Shown here one piece after another: positions 16,844-26,631 of a stretch of DNA of 64,000 nucleotides. The DNA comes from Neolewinella marina (lineage in GTDB: Bacteria; Bacteroidota; Bacteroidia; Chitinophagales; Saprospiraceae). The stretch spans positions 806,001-870,000 of the forward strand of contig NZ_PDLO01000001.1 in the NCBI RefSeq assembly GCF_002631205.1, in the 5' to 3' direction. The notes under the pieces are model-generated. The model saw only the letters and a list, made by a program, of their open reading frames with translations, had not been told where the DNA came from and ran no database searches. The translations under genes were made by a program, and so were the position numbers. How positions within the stretch are numbered: the first letter of the stretch is position 1; every line of letters begins with the position of its first letter.

Positions 16844-18981
16844 TTCACTACCGTAAGGATACCGACAACATCGTCACCCTGATCCTGGACATGTCCGGGA
16901 GATCCGGCAACCTGCTGAACCACGAAATCGTAGCCGCTTTCGCCCCGGTGATCCACCACCTGAAACAGGAAAAGGCGGCGGGCAAGCTCAACGGAGTGAT
17001 CATCACTTCGGCCAAGAAGGACTTCCTGGAAAGCGGCGACCTGGACTACCTCTACCGCCTCAACGACCCGGCCAAGGCCTACGAGGCCGCCCAGCAGCTC
17101 AAGCAGTTCCTGCGCGACGTGGAGGTGCCCGGCGTGCCAGTGGCGGCCGCCATCAACGGCGACGCCCTCGGCACGGGATTCGAACTCACCCTGGCCTGCC
17201 ATTACCGCATCGTGCTGGCCGACTCCGAACTGCGGCTCGGCCACCCCGAGGTGAAGATCGGCCTGATCCCCAGCGGGGGGGCCATCATCCGGCTCATGTG
17301 GCTGCTCGGCATCGAACGGGCCTACCCCCTGCTGCTGGAGGGCCGGCGCTACAGCCCCCAGGAAGCCTTGAAGGTGGGCCTGATCGACGAGCTGGCCAAC
17401 ACCCGCGAGGAGATGCTGATCCGCGCCAAGCAGTGGTTGCTCAAACACCACGACGTGCGCCGCACCTGGGACGACCCTGACGGCGACATCCCCGGAGGGA
17501 CGGCGGCCGACCCCAATCTCGGCCACCGCATCCGCCTGCTGACGGCCCGCCTCTCCGCCAAGACCAACGACCTCTACCCCGCCAAGCGGGCCATCATCGA
17601 CCTGCTGGCCGAGGCCAGCAAGCTCGACTTCGCCACCGCCTACCGCCTTGACAGCCGCTACTACGCCCGGGTGGCCACCGACCCGGTCACCAAGAATATG
17701 ATCTCCACCTTCTGGTTCGACAAGCAGGCGGTGCGCGGCGGCGTGGGCCGGCCCAAGGGCTACGGAAAATTCCGCGCGCGCCGCGTAGGGGTCATCGGCG
17801 CCGGCATGATGGGCTCGGGGATCGCCTTCCTGTGTTTGCGCAATGGACTGGACGTGGTACTTAAGGACGTGAGCCAGCCCATCGCCGACCGTGGCAAGGA
17901 GTACGTAGCCGAAAAGATCGACGAGTACACCGAGCGGGGTACCTTCCAGCCCGAAGACCGCGAAAAGCTGCTCAGCCGGATCACCACCACCAACAGCAGC
18001 CACCTGTTCAAGGACTGCGACATCGTGGTGGAGGCCGTGTTCGAGAACAAGTCGGTAAAAACCAAGGTGACCCGGGAGGCCGAGGAGCACCTGGATGAGT
18101 ATTCGATTTTCGCCACCAATACCCTTTCCATCCCCATCACGGAGCTGGGCAAGGAGAGCCTGCGGCCCGAGAATTACGTCGGCCTCCACTTCTTTTCCCC
18201 CGCGGAGCGGACCTCGGTAGTCGAGGTGGTGGTGGGGGACCAAACCAGCGACGAGACGGTGGCTCGGGCCTTCGACTTTGCCATTGCCATCCGCAAGCTG
18301 CCCGTGGTGGTCAAGGACAGCTGGGGGTTCTTCGCCGCCCGCGTGCTGAATACCTACATCCTGGAGGGGGTGACCATGCTCCGGGAGGGCTACCCCGCCG
18401 CCCTCATCGAAAATATGGGCAAGCAGGCGGGGATGAAAAAAGGCCCCCTGGCCATGGCCGACGAGCTCGGACTGAAGCTCGTTTTGCGGTACGAGCAGCA
18501 GGCGGCGGAGCACTACGGCAAGCGGTACAAACAGCACCCCGCCGTGCCCGCCCTGACCAAAATGCGCGAGGAACTGGAACGCAGCGGCAAGAGCAAGCGG
18601 GTCGGCTTCTACGACTACGACGTGGAGGGGGTGGCCCGCCTCTGGCCCGGCCTGGCGGAGCACTTCCCCGTCACCAAGGACGACTACAACCGCAAGCGGA
18701 TGAAGGACCGCTTCCTCTTCGCTCAGGTGATCGAGGCCGGCTGGTGCCTGCAGGAGAAGGTCATCGGCCACATCGAGGCCGCCAACCTGGCCAGCGTATA
18801 CGGCTGGGGATTCCCCGGATACACCGGTGGCGTGATGCGCTACATCTACAGCTGCGGCAAGGACAACTTCCTGGAACGCTGCGGTGAACTGAAGGAGCGC
18901 TACGGCCAACGATTTACCGTGCCGCGCTACCTCAGGGAGCTCGATGCCGATACGCTGATCCCCCGCTCCCTGAGCCGCTGA
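16840..18981 (+). CDS. fadJ: bifunctional enoyl-CoA hydratase/3-hydroxyacyl-CoA dehydrogenase (FadJ/FadB type)
   Basis: Second and third steps of fatty-acid beta-oxidation. The 713 residues comprise a crotonase domain (about 1-290) with both acid/base glutamates, E115 in GTGFE and E137 in GHPEVKIG, then a Rossmann domain with GAGMMGSGIA (about 320-329) and the dehydrogenase domains with H450 in GLHFFSP and the distal Glu in VVEVVVG. The oxyanion segment FLESGDL departs from the common FxAGxDL. So this partner looks active, unlike the thiolase-like gene it overlaps by 4 nt. No regulator of the FadR type is adjacent. Confidence 0.92.
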   Translation: MIHYRKDTDNIVTLILDMSGRSGNLLNHEIVAAFAPVIHHLKQEKAAGKLNGVIITSAKKDFLESGDLDYLYRLNDPAKAYEAAQQLKQFLRDVEVPGVPVAAAINGDALGTGFELTLACHYRIVLADSELRLGHPEVKIGLIPSGGAIIRLMWLLGIERAYPLLLEGRRYSPQEALKVGLIDELANTREEMLIRAKQWLLKHHDVRRTWDDPDGDIPGGTAADPNLGHRIRLLTARLSAKTNDLYPAKRAIIDLLAEASKLDFATAYRLDSRYYARVATDPVTKNMISTFWFDKQAVRGGVGRPKGYGKFRARRVGVIGAGMMGSGIAFLCLRNGLDVVLKDVSQPIADRGKEYVAEKIDEYTERGTFQPEDREKLLSRITTTNSSHLFKDCDIVVEAVFENKSVKTKVTREAEEHLDEYSIFATNTLSIPITELGKESLRPENYVGLHFFSPAERTSVVEVVVGDQTSDETVARAFDFAIAIRKLPVVVKDSWGFFAARVLNTYILEGVTMLREGYPAALIENMGKQAGMKKGPLAMADELGLKLVLRYEQQAAEHYGKRYKQHPAVPALTKMREELERSGKSKRVGFYDYDVEGVARLWPGLAEHFPVTKDDYNRKRMKDRFLFAQVIEAGWCLQEKVIGHIEAANLASVYGWGFPGYTGGVMRYIYSCGKDNFLERCGELKERYGQRFTVPRYLRELDADTLIPRSLSR

Positions 18982-19055
18982 CATTTGAGAATGTCGATCA
19001 CGGCGGTCTATATTGATGACGGATTATTGTACTTTGGCGAAACACCTCCCTATTA

Positions 19056-20861
19056 ATGCCGGATCAGTCTGTTGACATTGGGCAAATCCTTGAAACGGTC
19101 CCTATTCCCGGCTTTATTGCCCTCCTCGACGGCAGCATCGTGTATGCCAACCAGCCCCTGGTGACCATTGCCGGCCAGCCCGACGTGGCCGAAGCGGAGC
19201 AGACGGTTTTCGGCCTGGGGATCTTCCACAATCCGGCGGAATACCGGGGTTTCATCCAGAGTTTCAAGCTGGGTGGCAGTACCCGCCGCCTGGTGCTGCC
19301 CGTGGGCCGGCTGACCAAGTCGCCCCGCCCCCTCATCCTCTTCGCCAGCCGGATAACCTTTAATCACCACCCGGCCCTCTGCGGCATGATCAGCCGCACC
19401 CCCGTGAGCGACGAGATCCTGAGCAACCAACCCGCCCGGGGCTTCGACGGGCTGCTCGACAACGTGGAGGTATTCACCCTGAGGGTACACCGCTCCGGCC
19501 GGCTCATGCACCTGAACCTGCCCCTGATGATCGAGTTGGGGTTCGAGCGCAGCGACGCCCACCCTCCCCTACCCCACATCGACGCCGAACACGACGCCCA
19601 GGCCCTGGCCCAGCTGATGGACCGGGCGCGGGCCCAGGGCAGCGTCAGCTACGAAACCAGCTTCCAGCGGCGCAACGGCACCCTGTTCCCGGTCCGGGTG
19701 GTGATCAAGCCCATCCGCAAGGTTGAATTCCAGGACCAGTTCATGCTTACGGCCCACGACCTTACCGAGCGGCGCAACGAGCAGCAGCGCAAGCAGGCCC
19801 TGGAAATCGAACTGGAGCGGATGTCCAAGGAACTGGACCGGCGGCGTGCCCTGATCAAGGAGAAGTACGGCGCCCCCTCCGACTTCACCATCATCAGCCG
19901 CAGCGCGGCCTACGGCCGGGTCATGGAGCAGATCGAGCAGGTGGCCTCTACCGACAGCACGGTACTCATCACCGGAGAAACCGGCACCGGAAAGGAACTG
20001 ATCGCCCGGGCCATTCACGCCAAAAGCCTGCGCGCCAACCGTCCGCTGCTCATCCTGAACTGCGGCGCTCTGCCCGCCGACCTCATCGAAAGTGAGCTGT
20101 TCGGTTACCGCCGCGGTGCCTTCACCGGAGCGCGGGCCGACCACCTGGGGCGTTTCGAACTGGCCGACGAGGGCACCCTCTTTCTCGACGAGATCGGTGA
20201 AATGCCCATGCTGCTGCAGACCCGATTGCTCAGGGTACTGCAGGACGGGGAATTCACTCCCCTCGGAGCCACCGAGAGTATTCAGACCGACGTGCGCATC
20301 ATCGCCGCCACCAACCGCAACCTCCGCAAACGGGTGATGGAGGGCACCTTCCGGTCGGACCTTTACTTCCGCCTCAATGTGTTCCCCATCCACAGCCTGC
20401 CCCTGCGGGAGCGGCGGGAAGATATTCCCGTACTGGTGGACCACTTCCTGCAAAAGCACGCCCCCCCGAACCGTCCCCTGCCGAAAATCCACCCCCAGGA
20501 CATGGAGTGGTTAATGAATCACCCTTTTGACGGCAACGTACGGGAGCTGGAGAACATCATCCAGCGGGCCCTCATCATCAGCACCGGCGACGTCTTGGAA
20601 ATAGCCCACGAAGGCCCCACCCGTGCTCCGGTAGAAGGAGGCGAGGCCGCGGCCCAGTCCGCGGGACCGGAGGTACTTGATTTTGAGGAAATGCAGCGGC
20701 GGCACATCATGGCCGTGCTCAACATGACGGAGGGGAAGGTCAGCGGCAAGGGAGGGGCCGCCGAGCTGCTCGGCCTTAACCCCCAGACGCTGTTCAGCAA
20801 GATGCGCAAGCTGGGCATCAGCCGGCAAACCACTAAATATTCTCCACCACCTCGAAGCTGA
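19056..20861 (+). CDS. PAS-domain sigma-54-dependent transcriptional activator
   Basis: 601 residues. Two PAS-like sensory regions (about 10-110 and 130-240) replace a receiver domain; a short coiled coil follows, then the sigma-54 AAA+ domain with Walker A GETGTGKE (307-314), the sigma-54 contact loop GAFTGA (354-359) and Walker B ADEGTLFLDEIGEM. The C terminus is a Fis-type HTH (GAAELLGLNPQTLFSKMRKL). It therefore activates sigma-54 promoters in response to a ligand or partner rather than phosphorylation by a kinase (inference). TACTTTGGC at 19030 may be its -7 box. The last 29 bp overlap the 3' end of the convergent CheB-CheR gene. Confidence 0.93.
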   Translation: MPDQSVDIGQILETVPIPGFIALLDGSIVYANQPLVTIAGQPDVAEAEQTVFGLGIFHNPAEYRGFIQSFKLGGSTRRLVLPVGRLTKSPRPLILFASRITFNHHPALCGMISRTPVSDEILSNQPARGFDGLLDNVEVFTLRVHRSGRLMHLNLPLMIELGFERSDAHPPLPHIDAEHDAQALAQLMDRARAQGSVSYETSFQRRNGTLFPVRVVIKPIRKVEFQDQFMLTAHDLTERRNEQQRKQALEIELERMSKELDRRRALIKEKYGAPSDFTIISRSAAYGRVMEQIEQVASTDSTVLITGETGTGKELIARAIHAKSLRANRPLLILNCGALPADLIESELFGYRRGAFTGARADHLGRFELADEGTLFLDEIGEMPMLLQTRLLRVLQDGEFTPLGATESIQTDVRIIAATNRNLRKRVMEGTFRSDLYFRLNVFPIHSLPLRERREDIPVLVDHFLQKHAPPNRPLPKIHPQDMEWLMNHPFDGNVRELENIIQRALIISTGDVLEIAHEGPTRAPVEGGEAAAQSAGPEVLDFEEMQRRHIMAVLNMTEGKVSGKGGAAELLGLNPQTLFSKMRKLGISRQTTKYSPPPRS

Positions 20862-23800
20862 TGTACCGCAGCCGGTTGTTGATGTATACCGGACGGTACA
20901 GTACCCGGCGGGGGTGGGCGTCGTCCAGCAGTTCATCCTCGGTGTAGCGCACCTCCTCCATCGGGCTACCGTCCCTGAGGCGGGCCAGCGCCTGACGGAA
21001 TCGTTCCAAACCCTCAGGCCGGACGAAATCGCTCAGATAGCGCTGGGGGTACTGCTCCGGCGCCCGCTGATGGGTGGGCATGTGGTTGACCAGGATGAGC
21101 TGTTCGTTCAGGTTGAGCAGCCCCGCATCCTGCTGCAGGTAGCTGAGCGTCTTCTTGTACTGGTCGATGATGGCGTTGGACTCCTGCCGTTCCACTTCGA
21201 AGTGGGTAACGTCGTGGACGAGCACCACGACCTGGTGAACTTCACCGGTATCGGGCTCCCGTCCATCCTGGACGATCGGCAACAGCTGGAGGTCGAGGTA
21301 GAGCGTTTGCCCGCTCTGGTCCTCGATGGACAGCGACAACTGCCCCGCTCCCTTACCGTTGAAGGTGGCCCGCAGGCCCTCGTTGAACCGGTTCTTGTCT
21401 TCCACCGCGGAAATAAGGTCGGAAAAGTAGGTGCCCACCAGGGCCTCCCGCTCCCGACCGCCCAGGGAGCGGTTGATTTCCTCGATGCGGCTGTTCTCCC
21501 GGAGGATGGCAATGGTCTCTTCCGTGTTGTTGAAGATGGCCGCGTATTTCTGGGCCATATCCGTGAGCCGCCGCCGGGTGTGCACCAGGTCGTTGATGTC
21601 GACGAAGGTGATGACCACCCCCGCCACCCGGTCCTGGTCGGTGATGTAGGGCAGCATCCGCAGCAGGTAGAAGTTGCCGTGGCGGTCTTCGATTTCCCGG
21701 TCGTAGCGGTCGTTCGTTTCCAGGATCGTCCGGCACAGCGACTCAATGTCCAGGTCCTCAAAGGGGGTGGAAAAGGAAGTGATCGGCCGGCCCAGGTCGG
21801 TAACGTGCAGGTCGAACTGCTGGCCGATGCCGGGGGTAAACCGACGGATGCGCAGCTGATCGTCCACGAAGATCGTGCTGATCTGCGTGCTCTTCATCAG
21901 GTTGTTGACGTCGTTATTGATGTTGTTGAGCTCCTCATTCTTGCGCTGGAACTCATTGTTGACCGTGTAGAGCTCCTCGTTTACCGACTGCAGCTCTTCG
22001 TTAGCGCTCTGCATCTCCTCGTTGGAGGCCAGCAGCTCCCGGTTGCTGGACTGAAGCTCCTCATTGGTCGCCTCCAGTTCGTTGTACAGCTTCTGGGCCC
22101 GCTGTTCACTGCGCATCAACTCGTGTTCCAGCACCTCCACCTTTTCGCGGAGTTGGCGGTCGGCGGTGTAGCTCTCCTCCGTCCGGGACTCGCCTCCCTC
22201 TTCACCGGCGTCTACCTCCCCAGCCAGGGGAGTGAATTCGATCATCACCACGGGATGATCCACCTGCAGAAATTCCTGGAGGCTCAGGCGGACCTTCACG
22301 AAGTGGGGGGCCGCGGCGTGCTCCGATACGTTCAGGCGATCGTAGCTCCCATTTTTCCCGGTGGCGAACACCCGGTCGACCCCGGCGGTGAGCAGGCTGC
22401 GGGCCTCGTCGTTCACCACGGTTTGCAGCGTAAGGTGGGCGTTGAAACGCGGGAGCCGAAGTACGCCGTTGAAATCCCCGTTCAGGTAGAGGATGTTGTA
22501 CTGCTGGTCGACGAAAAGCGTGGTCGGAGCGTAGCGCTCGGATAGGTAACGGGCGTAATGGTCCATGATCTTGTCGGTAGGGTTTGGGTGTTTACGGTCC
22601 GGGGGCGCGGCTGCTTCGGCGGCTTCCGGGACAACCCGCGCCGGGGGCCTGGGCGGTTGGGCCGCCACGGGGAGCGGCGGACGACTGTTCCCCGGCTTTT
22701 CCCCCTGCCGCTTGCGGAAAATCTTCCACCGCCGGTCGATGGTAGAAAAGGCGGCTTGCAGGCTGCCCAGGCTTTCGCTGGGCCCCAGCATCAGCACGCC
22801 GGCGGGGTTGAGGCTGAAGTAAAAATTATTGAGTACCCGCTTTTGTCCCTCACCATTGACATAGATGAGGAAATTGCGACAGGAAAGAAAATCAATCCGG
22901 ATGAAGGGCGGTTCTTCCAGGAGGTTCTGGACGGCAAACAGCACGTGCTCCTTGAGCTCCTTGCGGACGTTGTAGCCCTGGGGGGTACGCTCGAAATACC
23001 GCCGCAGGAAGGGCTGGGGCACGTTGGCCGCGATGGTGTCCGGGTAGGATCCGTTGGCGGCGGCGACAATGGCTTTCCGGTCTACGTCCGAGCCAAAAAT
23101 CTTGAAGGTGCGACTGAGCTGGTGGGTCTGCAGGTAATCGTCGATCAGGATGGCCAGGGAGTACACTTCTTCCCCCGTGGAGCAGGCCGGAACCCAGATG
23201 CGCACGTCGCGGCCCGGGTCCTGGGCAAACAACACCGGCAGCACTTCCCGGCTCACGCATTCGAAGGCCGCCTCATCCCGGAAGAAACGGGTAACACCGA
23301 TGAGGAAGCTCTGCCGCAGCTCGCGCAACTCCTCCTCGTTGCCCAGGGCGTGGCTCACGTATTCCTGGAGACTGCCGAACTGGCCGGCCAGCATCCGCTT
23401 TTCAATGCGCCGCACGATGGTTCCCGGCCGGTAGCGGTGAAAGTCGATCCGCGATTGTTCGTTGATACGGTCCAGCAATGCCTGCCGCAGCTCAACCGGC
23501 CCCGGCTGTCCGGGTTCCGTAGTCGTGGGATCGTCCACCCCGCTTACGAGGCCCGCCAGCCGCCGCGCCAGTTCACCCGGTGGAAGTAACAGATCCGGCG
23601 CCTGGTCCACCAGGGCCGCCCGGGGCATCCCGTCGAAGCGGGCGGAATCGGGGTGCTGCACCAACACGATACCGCCCCGTGCGCGGATCTCCTGCAGGCC
23701 ACGGCTGCCGTCGGTGCCCATGCCGGACAGCAGGATGGCGATGGCATCTTCCTGCCGGGTGGCGGCCAGGCTGCTGAAAAAATCGTCGATGGGCCGGTAA

Positions 23801-24102
23801 TGCGGGGCCTGGGCGGAACTGCGGGGAAGGGTGCGCAGGGCAAACTTGTCAACCTGCACGTCCACCTCTGGCATCCTGACGTAGACGTGGTCGGGCTGGG
23901 GTACCGTCATTTCCCGCAGGGCCACCACCCGCAGGTGAGTGACGCGCTGCAGTATGGCCGGCGACAGACTCTCGTGGTCCGGCGACAGGTGCTGTACCAC
24001 CACGAAAGCCAAACCCAGTCCGGTGGGAAGTTCGGCGAAAAAAGATTCGAGTGCCTCAAGGCCGCCGGCAGAAGCTCCAATGCCAACGATTCTTACAGAC
24101 AT
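20833..24102 (-). CDS. CheB-CheR-PAS fusion chemotaxis/sensory protein
   Basis: A 1089-residue cytoplasmic protein fusing methylesterase, methyltransferase and PAS modules. The CheB domain has its triad: S11 (GIGASAGG), H38 (VVQHLSPDH) and D131 (SGMGTDGSRG). The CheR domain has the SAM motif WVPACSTGEEVYSLAIL and DFLSCRNFLIYV. A long heptad coiled coil of NEELQS/NEEMQSANEEL repeats leads to two or three PAS domains. No histidine-kinase or receiver domain is present. I start at ATG 24102 (MSVRIVGIGASAGG) rather than the upstream in-frame ATG at 24195, whose extra 31 residues are not conserved-looking. Such fusions often act in envelope or biofilm signalling rather than classical chemotaxis. 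Confidence 0.92.
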   Translation of the reverse strand: MSVRIVGIGASAGGLEALESFFAELPTGLGLAFVVVQHLSPDHESLSPAILQRVTHLRVVALREMTVPQPDHVYVRMPEVDVQVDKFALRTLPRSSAQAPHYRPIDDFFSSLAATRQEDAIAILLSGMGTDGSRGLQEIRARGGIVLVQHPDSARFDGMPRAALVDQAPDLLLPPGELARRLAGLVSGVDDPTTTEPGQPGPVELRQALLDRINEQSRIDFHRYRPGTIVRRIEKRMLAGQFGSLQEYVSHALGNEEELRELRQSFLIGVTRFFRDEAAFECVSREVLPVLFAQDPGRDVRIWVPACSTGEEVYSLAILIDDYLQTHQLSRTFKIFGSDVDRKAIVAAANGSYPDTIAANVPQPFLRRYFERTPQGYNVRKELKEHVLFAVQNLLEEPPFIRIDFLSCRNFLIYVNGEGQKRVLNNFYFSLNPAGVLMLGPSESLGSLQAAFSTIDRRWKIFRKRQGEKPGNSRPPLPVAAQPPRPPARVVPEAAEAAAPPDRKHPNPTDKIMDHYARYLSERYAPTTLFVDQQYNILYLNGDFNGVLRLPRFNAHLTLQTVVNDEARSLLTAGVDRVFATGKNGSYDRLNVSEHAAAPHFVKVRLSLQEFLQVDHPVVMIEFTPLAGEVDAGEEGGESRTEESYTADRQLREKVEVLEHELMRSEQRAQKLYNELEATNEELQSSNRELLASNEEMQSANEELQSVNEELYTVNNEFQRKNEELNNINNDVNNLMKSTQISTIFVDDQLRIRRFTPGIGQQFDLHVTDLGRPITSFSTPFEDLDIESLCRTILETNDRYDREIEDRHGNFYLLRMLPYITDQDRVAGVVITFVDINDLVHTRRRLTDMAQKYAAIFNNTEETIAILRENSRIEEINRSLGGREREALVGTYFSDLISAVEDKNRFNEGLRATFNGKGAGQLSLSIEDQSGQTLYLDLQLLPIVQDGREPDTGEVHQVVVLVHDVTHFEVERQESNAIIDQYKKTLSYLQQDAGLLNLNEQLILVNHMPTHQRAPEQYPQRYLSDFVRPEGLERFRQALARLRDGSPMEEVRYTEDELLDDAHPRRVLYRPVYINNRLRYISFEVVENI

Positions 24103-24289
24103 TTGGGTAGGTTGGTACGATTTACCTGGGTATAGCACAGTCCGGTAATCGCGAAACCGGAAGCGGCCGCGAAAATACGGTACAACAGGTACCACCCGGT
24201 ATTAATCCGCACGACTGACGCGCAGTTGTCGGCGGGGACCGTCAAACATATGAATTTTAATCACACGAGGGAAAATTCCCCCACGAGAT

Positions 24290-24652
24290 TTACAGCTTGA
24301 AGTTGGTCCAGATGGCCTTCCAGCGATGGAGGTAGCGGTGATCGGTGCAGGTGTCGGAGATCATCATGGCCCCGACCCGGACCTGGTAAGAGATTACTTC
24401 CGGCAACAGGGCATTATGCAGTTGCTCGAGCTCGCGCTTGAAACCGTCGTCCGCCCGCTCCAGCTCCCGCCGGAAGTAGGCCAGCTTCTGCCGCGTGATG
24501 CGCCAGCTTTGCTGCAGCTCCAGACGAAGCGATAAGGGCATGGGCAACTCTTCCGCCAGGGCTACTACCTGGGCACTTTGCTGATCGAGACGATTGATGT
24601 ATGCCAGGGTGTTATGCTGAAAATCAGAAGACGTATCTTGAATACTGGACAT
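24290..24652 (-). CDS. small helical protein of unknown function between two CheB genes
   Basis: 120 residues, no signal peptide or membrane segment, predicted largely helical with many Gln/Glu/Leu (SAQVVALAEELPMPLSLRLE and RQKLAYFRRELERADDGFK). Contains one Cys near the C terminus (SDTCTDHRYLHRW). I do not recognise a family. Its position between a CheB-CheR-PAS protein and a stand-alone CheB, on the same strand, suggests a signalling adaptor or substrate. The flanking 24653-24808 segment is markedly AT-rich and holds no gene I can see. Confidence 0.65.
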   Translation of the reverse strand: MSSIQDTSSDFQHNTLAYINRLDQQSAQVVALAEELPMPLSLRLELQQSWRITRQKLAYFRRELERADDGFKRELEQLHNALLPEVISYQVRVGAMMISDTCTDHRYLHRWKAIWTNFKL

Positions 24653-24808
24653 AGGGAGGTGTATTTCTAGCCCCCTACTTGCAAGAAGTATGCCATATTT
24701 ACAATGCGCTATATTTTAACTAAATACACATTATGTATTTTCCCAAATAAGCAGATCTATCCTATGCGATACGAAAGCGGAGATAAATTTATGATATTTC
24801 GTTAGTTA

Positions 24809-25414
24809 TTAAATATCGCGGGCTTCCACCAGCGGCTGCCGCACCAATGTCCCCAGCAGCCCCCCCAGTTGCCCGAGCGGACTGACGTGATCCACCTCCG
24901 TATACTGCATCACGCCTAATGGCATATCTGGAAAGCTGGCCTCCTCGGGGTCCTGAACAATGGCCAATCCCCCGCAGCGTTTCACCATCCACATGCCGCT
25001 GGTGCCATCGCTCAGCGCGCCCGTCAGCACGACGCCGATGACCCGCTCGCGGTAGGTGTAGGCCGCCGAGCGGAACAGCACGTCGACCGCCGGGCGGAAG
25101 CGATTTTCCGGCGGTCCGGGGGCTACCCCCACCCGGTCGCCCTCCACCAGGAGGTGGCGGTCGGGGCGGGCCAGGTAGATGGTGCCCGCTTGGACGGGGT
25201 CACCATCGGTGGCTTCCCGGACGACCATCCCGGTATACGATTGCAGAATGGAAGGCAGGTTGCTCTTGGCCCGGGCCGGCAGATGTTGCACCACGAAGAC
25301 GGCCGCGGGCAGGTCCGGGGGCAGGTTACGGACCACCTCCACCAACGCCTCTACCCCACCGGCGGAAGCGCCAATGACAATTACGTTGCGGAAATTCGGC
25401 GACAGGGTGTTCAT
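24809..25414 (-). CDS. cheB: stand-alone CheB-type protein-glutamate methylesterase
   Basis: 201 residues forming only the CheB catalytic domain, without a receiver domain. The triad is intact: S17 in IGASAGGVEA, H44 in FVVQHLPARAKS and D136 in LTGALSDGTSG. Start ATG 25414 gives a normal CheB N terminus (FRNVIVIGASAGG); the frame extends upstream, but a TACTTTCGC promoter box lies in that extension at 25463-25455. Without a receiver its activity must be controlled by partners such as the neighbouring CheB-CheR-PAS or the small helical protein (inference). Confidence 0.92.
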   Translation of the reverse strand: MNTLSPNFRNVIVIGASAGGVEALVEVVRNLPPDLPAAVFVVQHLPARAKSNLPSILQSYTGMVVREATDGDPVQAGTIYLARPDRHLLVEGDRVGVAPGPPENRFRPAVDVLFRSAAYTYRERVIGVVLTGALSDGTSGMWMVKRCGGLAIVQDPEEASFPDMPLGVMQYTEVDHVSPLGQLGGLLGTLVRQPLVEARDI

Positions 25415-25454
25415 ACGGGCTTCAGGCGTTCCGCACGGCTCGGCAGCGGGTGCC

Positions 25455-25463
25455 GCGAAAGTA
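25455..25463 (-). promoter_or_regulatory. -7 box of cheB
   Basis: TACTTTCGC on the minus strand, 40 nt before the cheB ATG, back to back with the plus-strand box at 25499. Confidence 0.55.
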
Positions 25464-25498
25464 CAATAATGCCGGGAGCCGGGGGCGGTCACAGCACT

Positions 25499-25507
25499 TA
25501 CCTTCGC
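25499..25507 (+). promoter_or_regulatory. -7 box of the epimerase-fumC unit
   Basis: TACCTTCGC, 23 nt before the ATG at 25531; together with 25455-25463 it defines a divergent promoter. Confidence 0.55.
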
Positions 25508-25530
25508 GACCGCCCCATTCCAAACCCGGT

Positions 25531-26631
25531 ATGCAGATTAGAGAAATCACCCTGTTCCCCGTCCGCCTGCCCCTGCGGAAGCCCTTCGTCATCTCCCTGG
25601 GCCCCCTGACCCACGCCGAGAACCTCTTCGTGCGCATCCGCACCGATTCCGGCCACGAGGGCTGGGGGGAAGCCAGTCCCTTCGCCACCATCCACGGGGA
25701 AACCCTGGCCGGCGCCCTGGCCATCGGCCGCGACCTTGGCCAGCGGCTGCTGGGCTTACGGGCGGACGCGGCACCAGCGTACACCGCCCTGATGGCCCGC
25801 GCCCTCCACGGCAACCACGCCCTGAAGTCGGCCTTCGACCTGGCCCTCCACGACATTGCCGCCCAGGCCGCCGGCCTCCCCCTTTTCCGCTATCTCGGCG
25901 GGGCCACCAACCGCACCCTGTACACCGACTATACGGTAAGCCTGGGCACCCCCGCGGACATGGCCGAGGACGCCCGGGACATTGTGGCGCGCGGCTTCCC
26001 CGTGATCAAGATCAAGCTCGGCGACGGGGCCGAGGCCGACATCGAGCGGGTGGCCGCCATCGTCGCGGCCGTGGGCAATGACATCCCCCTGCGGCTGGAC
26101 GCCAACCAGGGCTGGAGCTTCGAGGAGGCCGGCCGGGCCCTGCGGGGACTGGCCCGCTTCAACGTCCAGCACTGCGAGGCGCCCATCGACCGCTACGAAT
26201 GGACGCGGCTGCCGGAACTGCGCCGCAACAGCCCCATCCCCCTGATGGCCGACGAAAGCTGCTGGGACCATCACGACGCCCGCCGCCTGCTGGCCATCGG
26301 TGCCGTGGACCGCATCAACATCAAGCTGAGCAAGTCCGGCGGCCTCCATACCGCCCGCAAGATCATTGAAACTACGGACGTGCCCCTGCAGGTGGGTGGT
26401 TTTCTGGAGTCCCGACTCGGCTTCACGGCCGCCGCCCACCTGGCGCTGAGCAGCGAGCGGGTGGCGTACTGCGATTTTGACACCCCGCTGATGCACTCCG
26501 AGGACGTGGTGGAGGGGGGAATCACCTACGGCCCGGGGGGCGCGGTCACCGTTCCGGAAGCCCCCGGCCTCGGCGCCCGCCTACGCCCGGAATATCAATT
26601 ACCTTCGTCCTGCCAAATCATCATTTCATGA
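25531..26631 (+). CDS. dipeptide epimerase (enolase superfamily, MLE subgroup)
   Basis: Probably epimerises L-Ala-D/L-Glu or related dipeptides during murein-peptide recycling; exact substrate cannot be read from sequence. The 366 residues have the enolase capping domain and barrel. The catalytic lysines appear as K160-I-K162 and in NIKLSKSGG (K265/K268); metal ligands are D190 (RLDANQGW), E216 (CEAPI) and D241 (MADES). This K-x-K plus K layout is that of the muconate-lactonising subgroup. ATG 25531 is chosen over earlier in-frame codons because of the promoter at 25499. The stop overlaps the fumC ATG. Confidence 0.87.
   Translation: MQIREITLFPVRLPLRKPFVISLGPLTHAENLFVRIRTDSGHEGWGEASPFATIHGETLAGALAIGRDLGQRLLGLRADAAPAYTALMARALHGNHALKSAFDLALHDIAAQAAGLPLFRYLGGATNRTLYTDYTVSLGTPADMAEDARDIVARGFPVIKIKLGDGAEADIERVAAIVAAVGNDIPLRLDANQGWSFEEAGRALRGLARFNVQHCEAPIDRYEWTRLPELRRNSPIPLMADESCWDHHDARRLLAIGAVDRINIKLSKSGGLHTARKIIETTDVPLQVGGFLESRLGFTAAAHLALSSERVAYCDFDTPLMHSEDVVEGGITYGPGGAVTVPEAPGLGARLRPEYQLPSSCQIIIS

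Noticed and set aside
16159-18984. 941-codon minus-strand open frame
   Set aside because: Lies opposite the thiolase-like and fadJ genes, which have clear motifs. The frame is a by-product of GC-rich codon bias.
24103-24195. 31-residue N-terminal extension of CheB-CheR-PAS
   Set aside because: Arg/Tyr-rich and unlike CheB N termini; the ATG at 24102 starts exactly at the first CheB strand.
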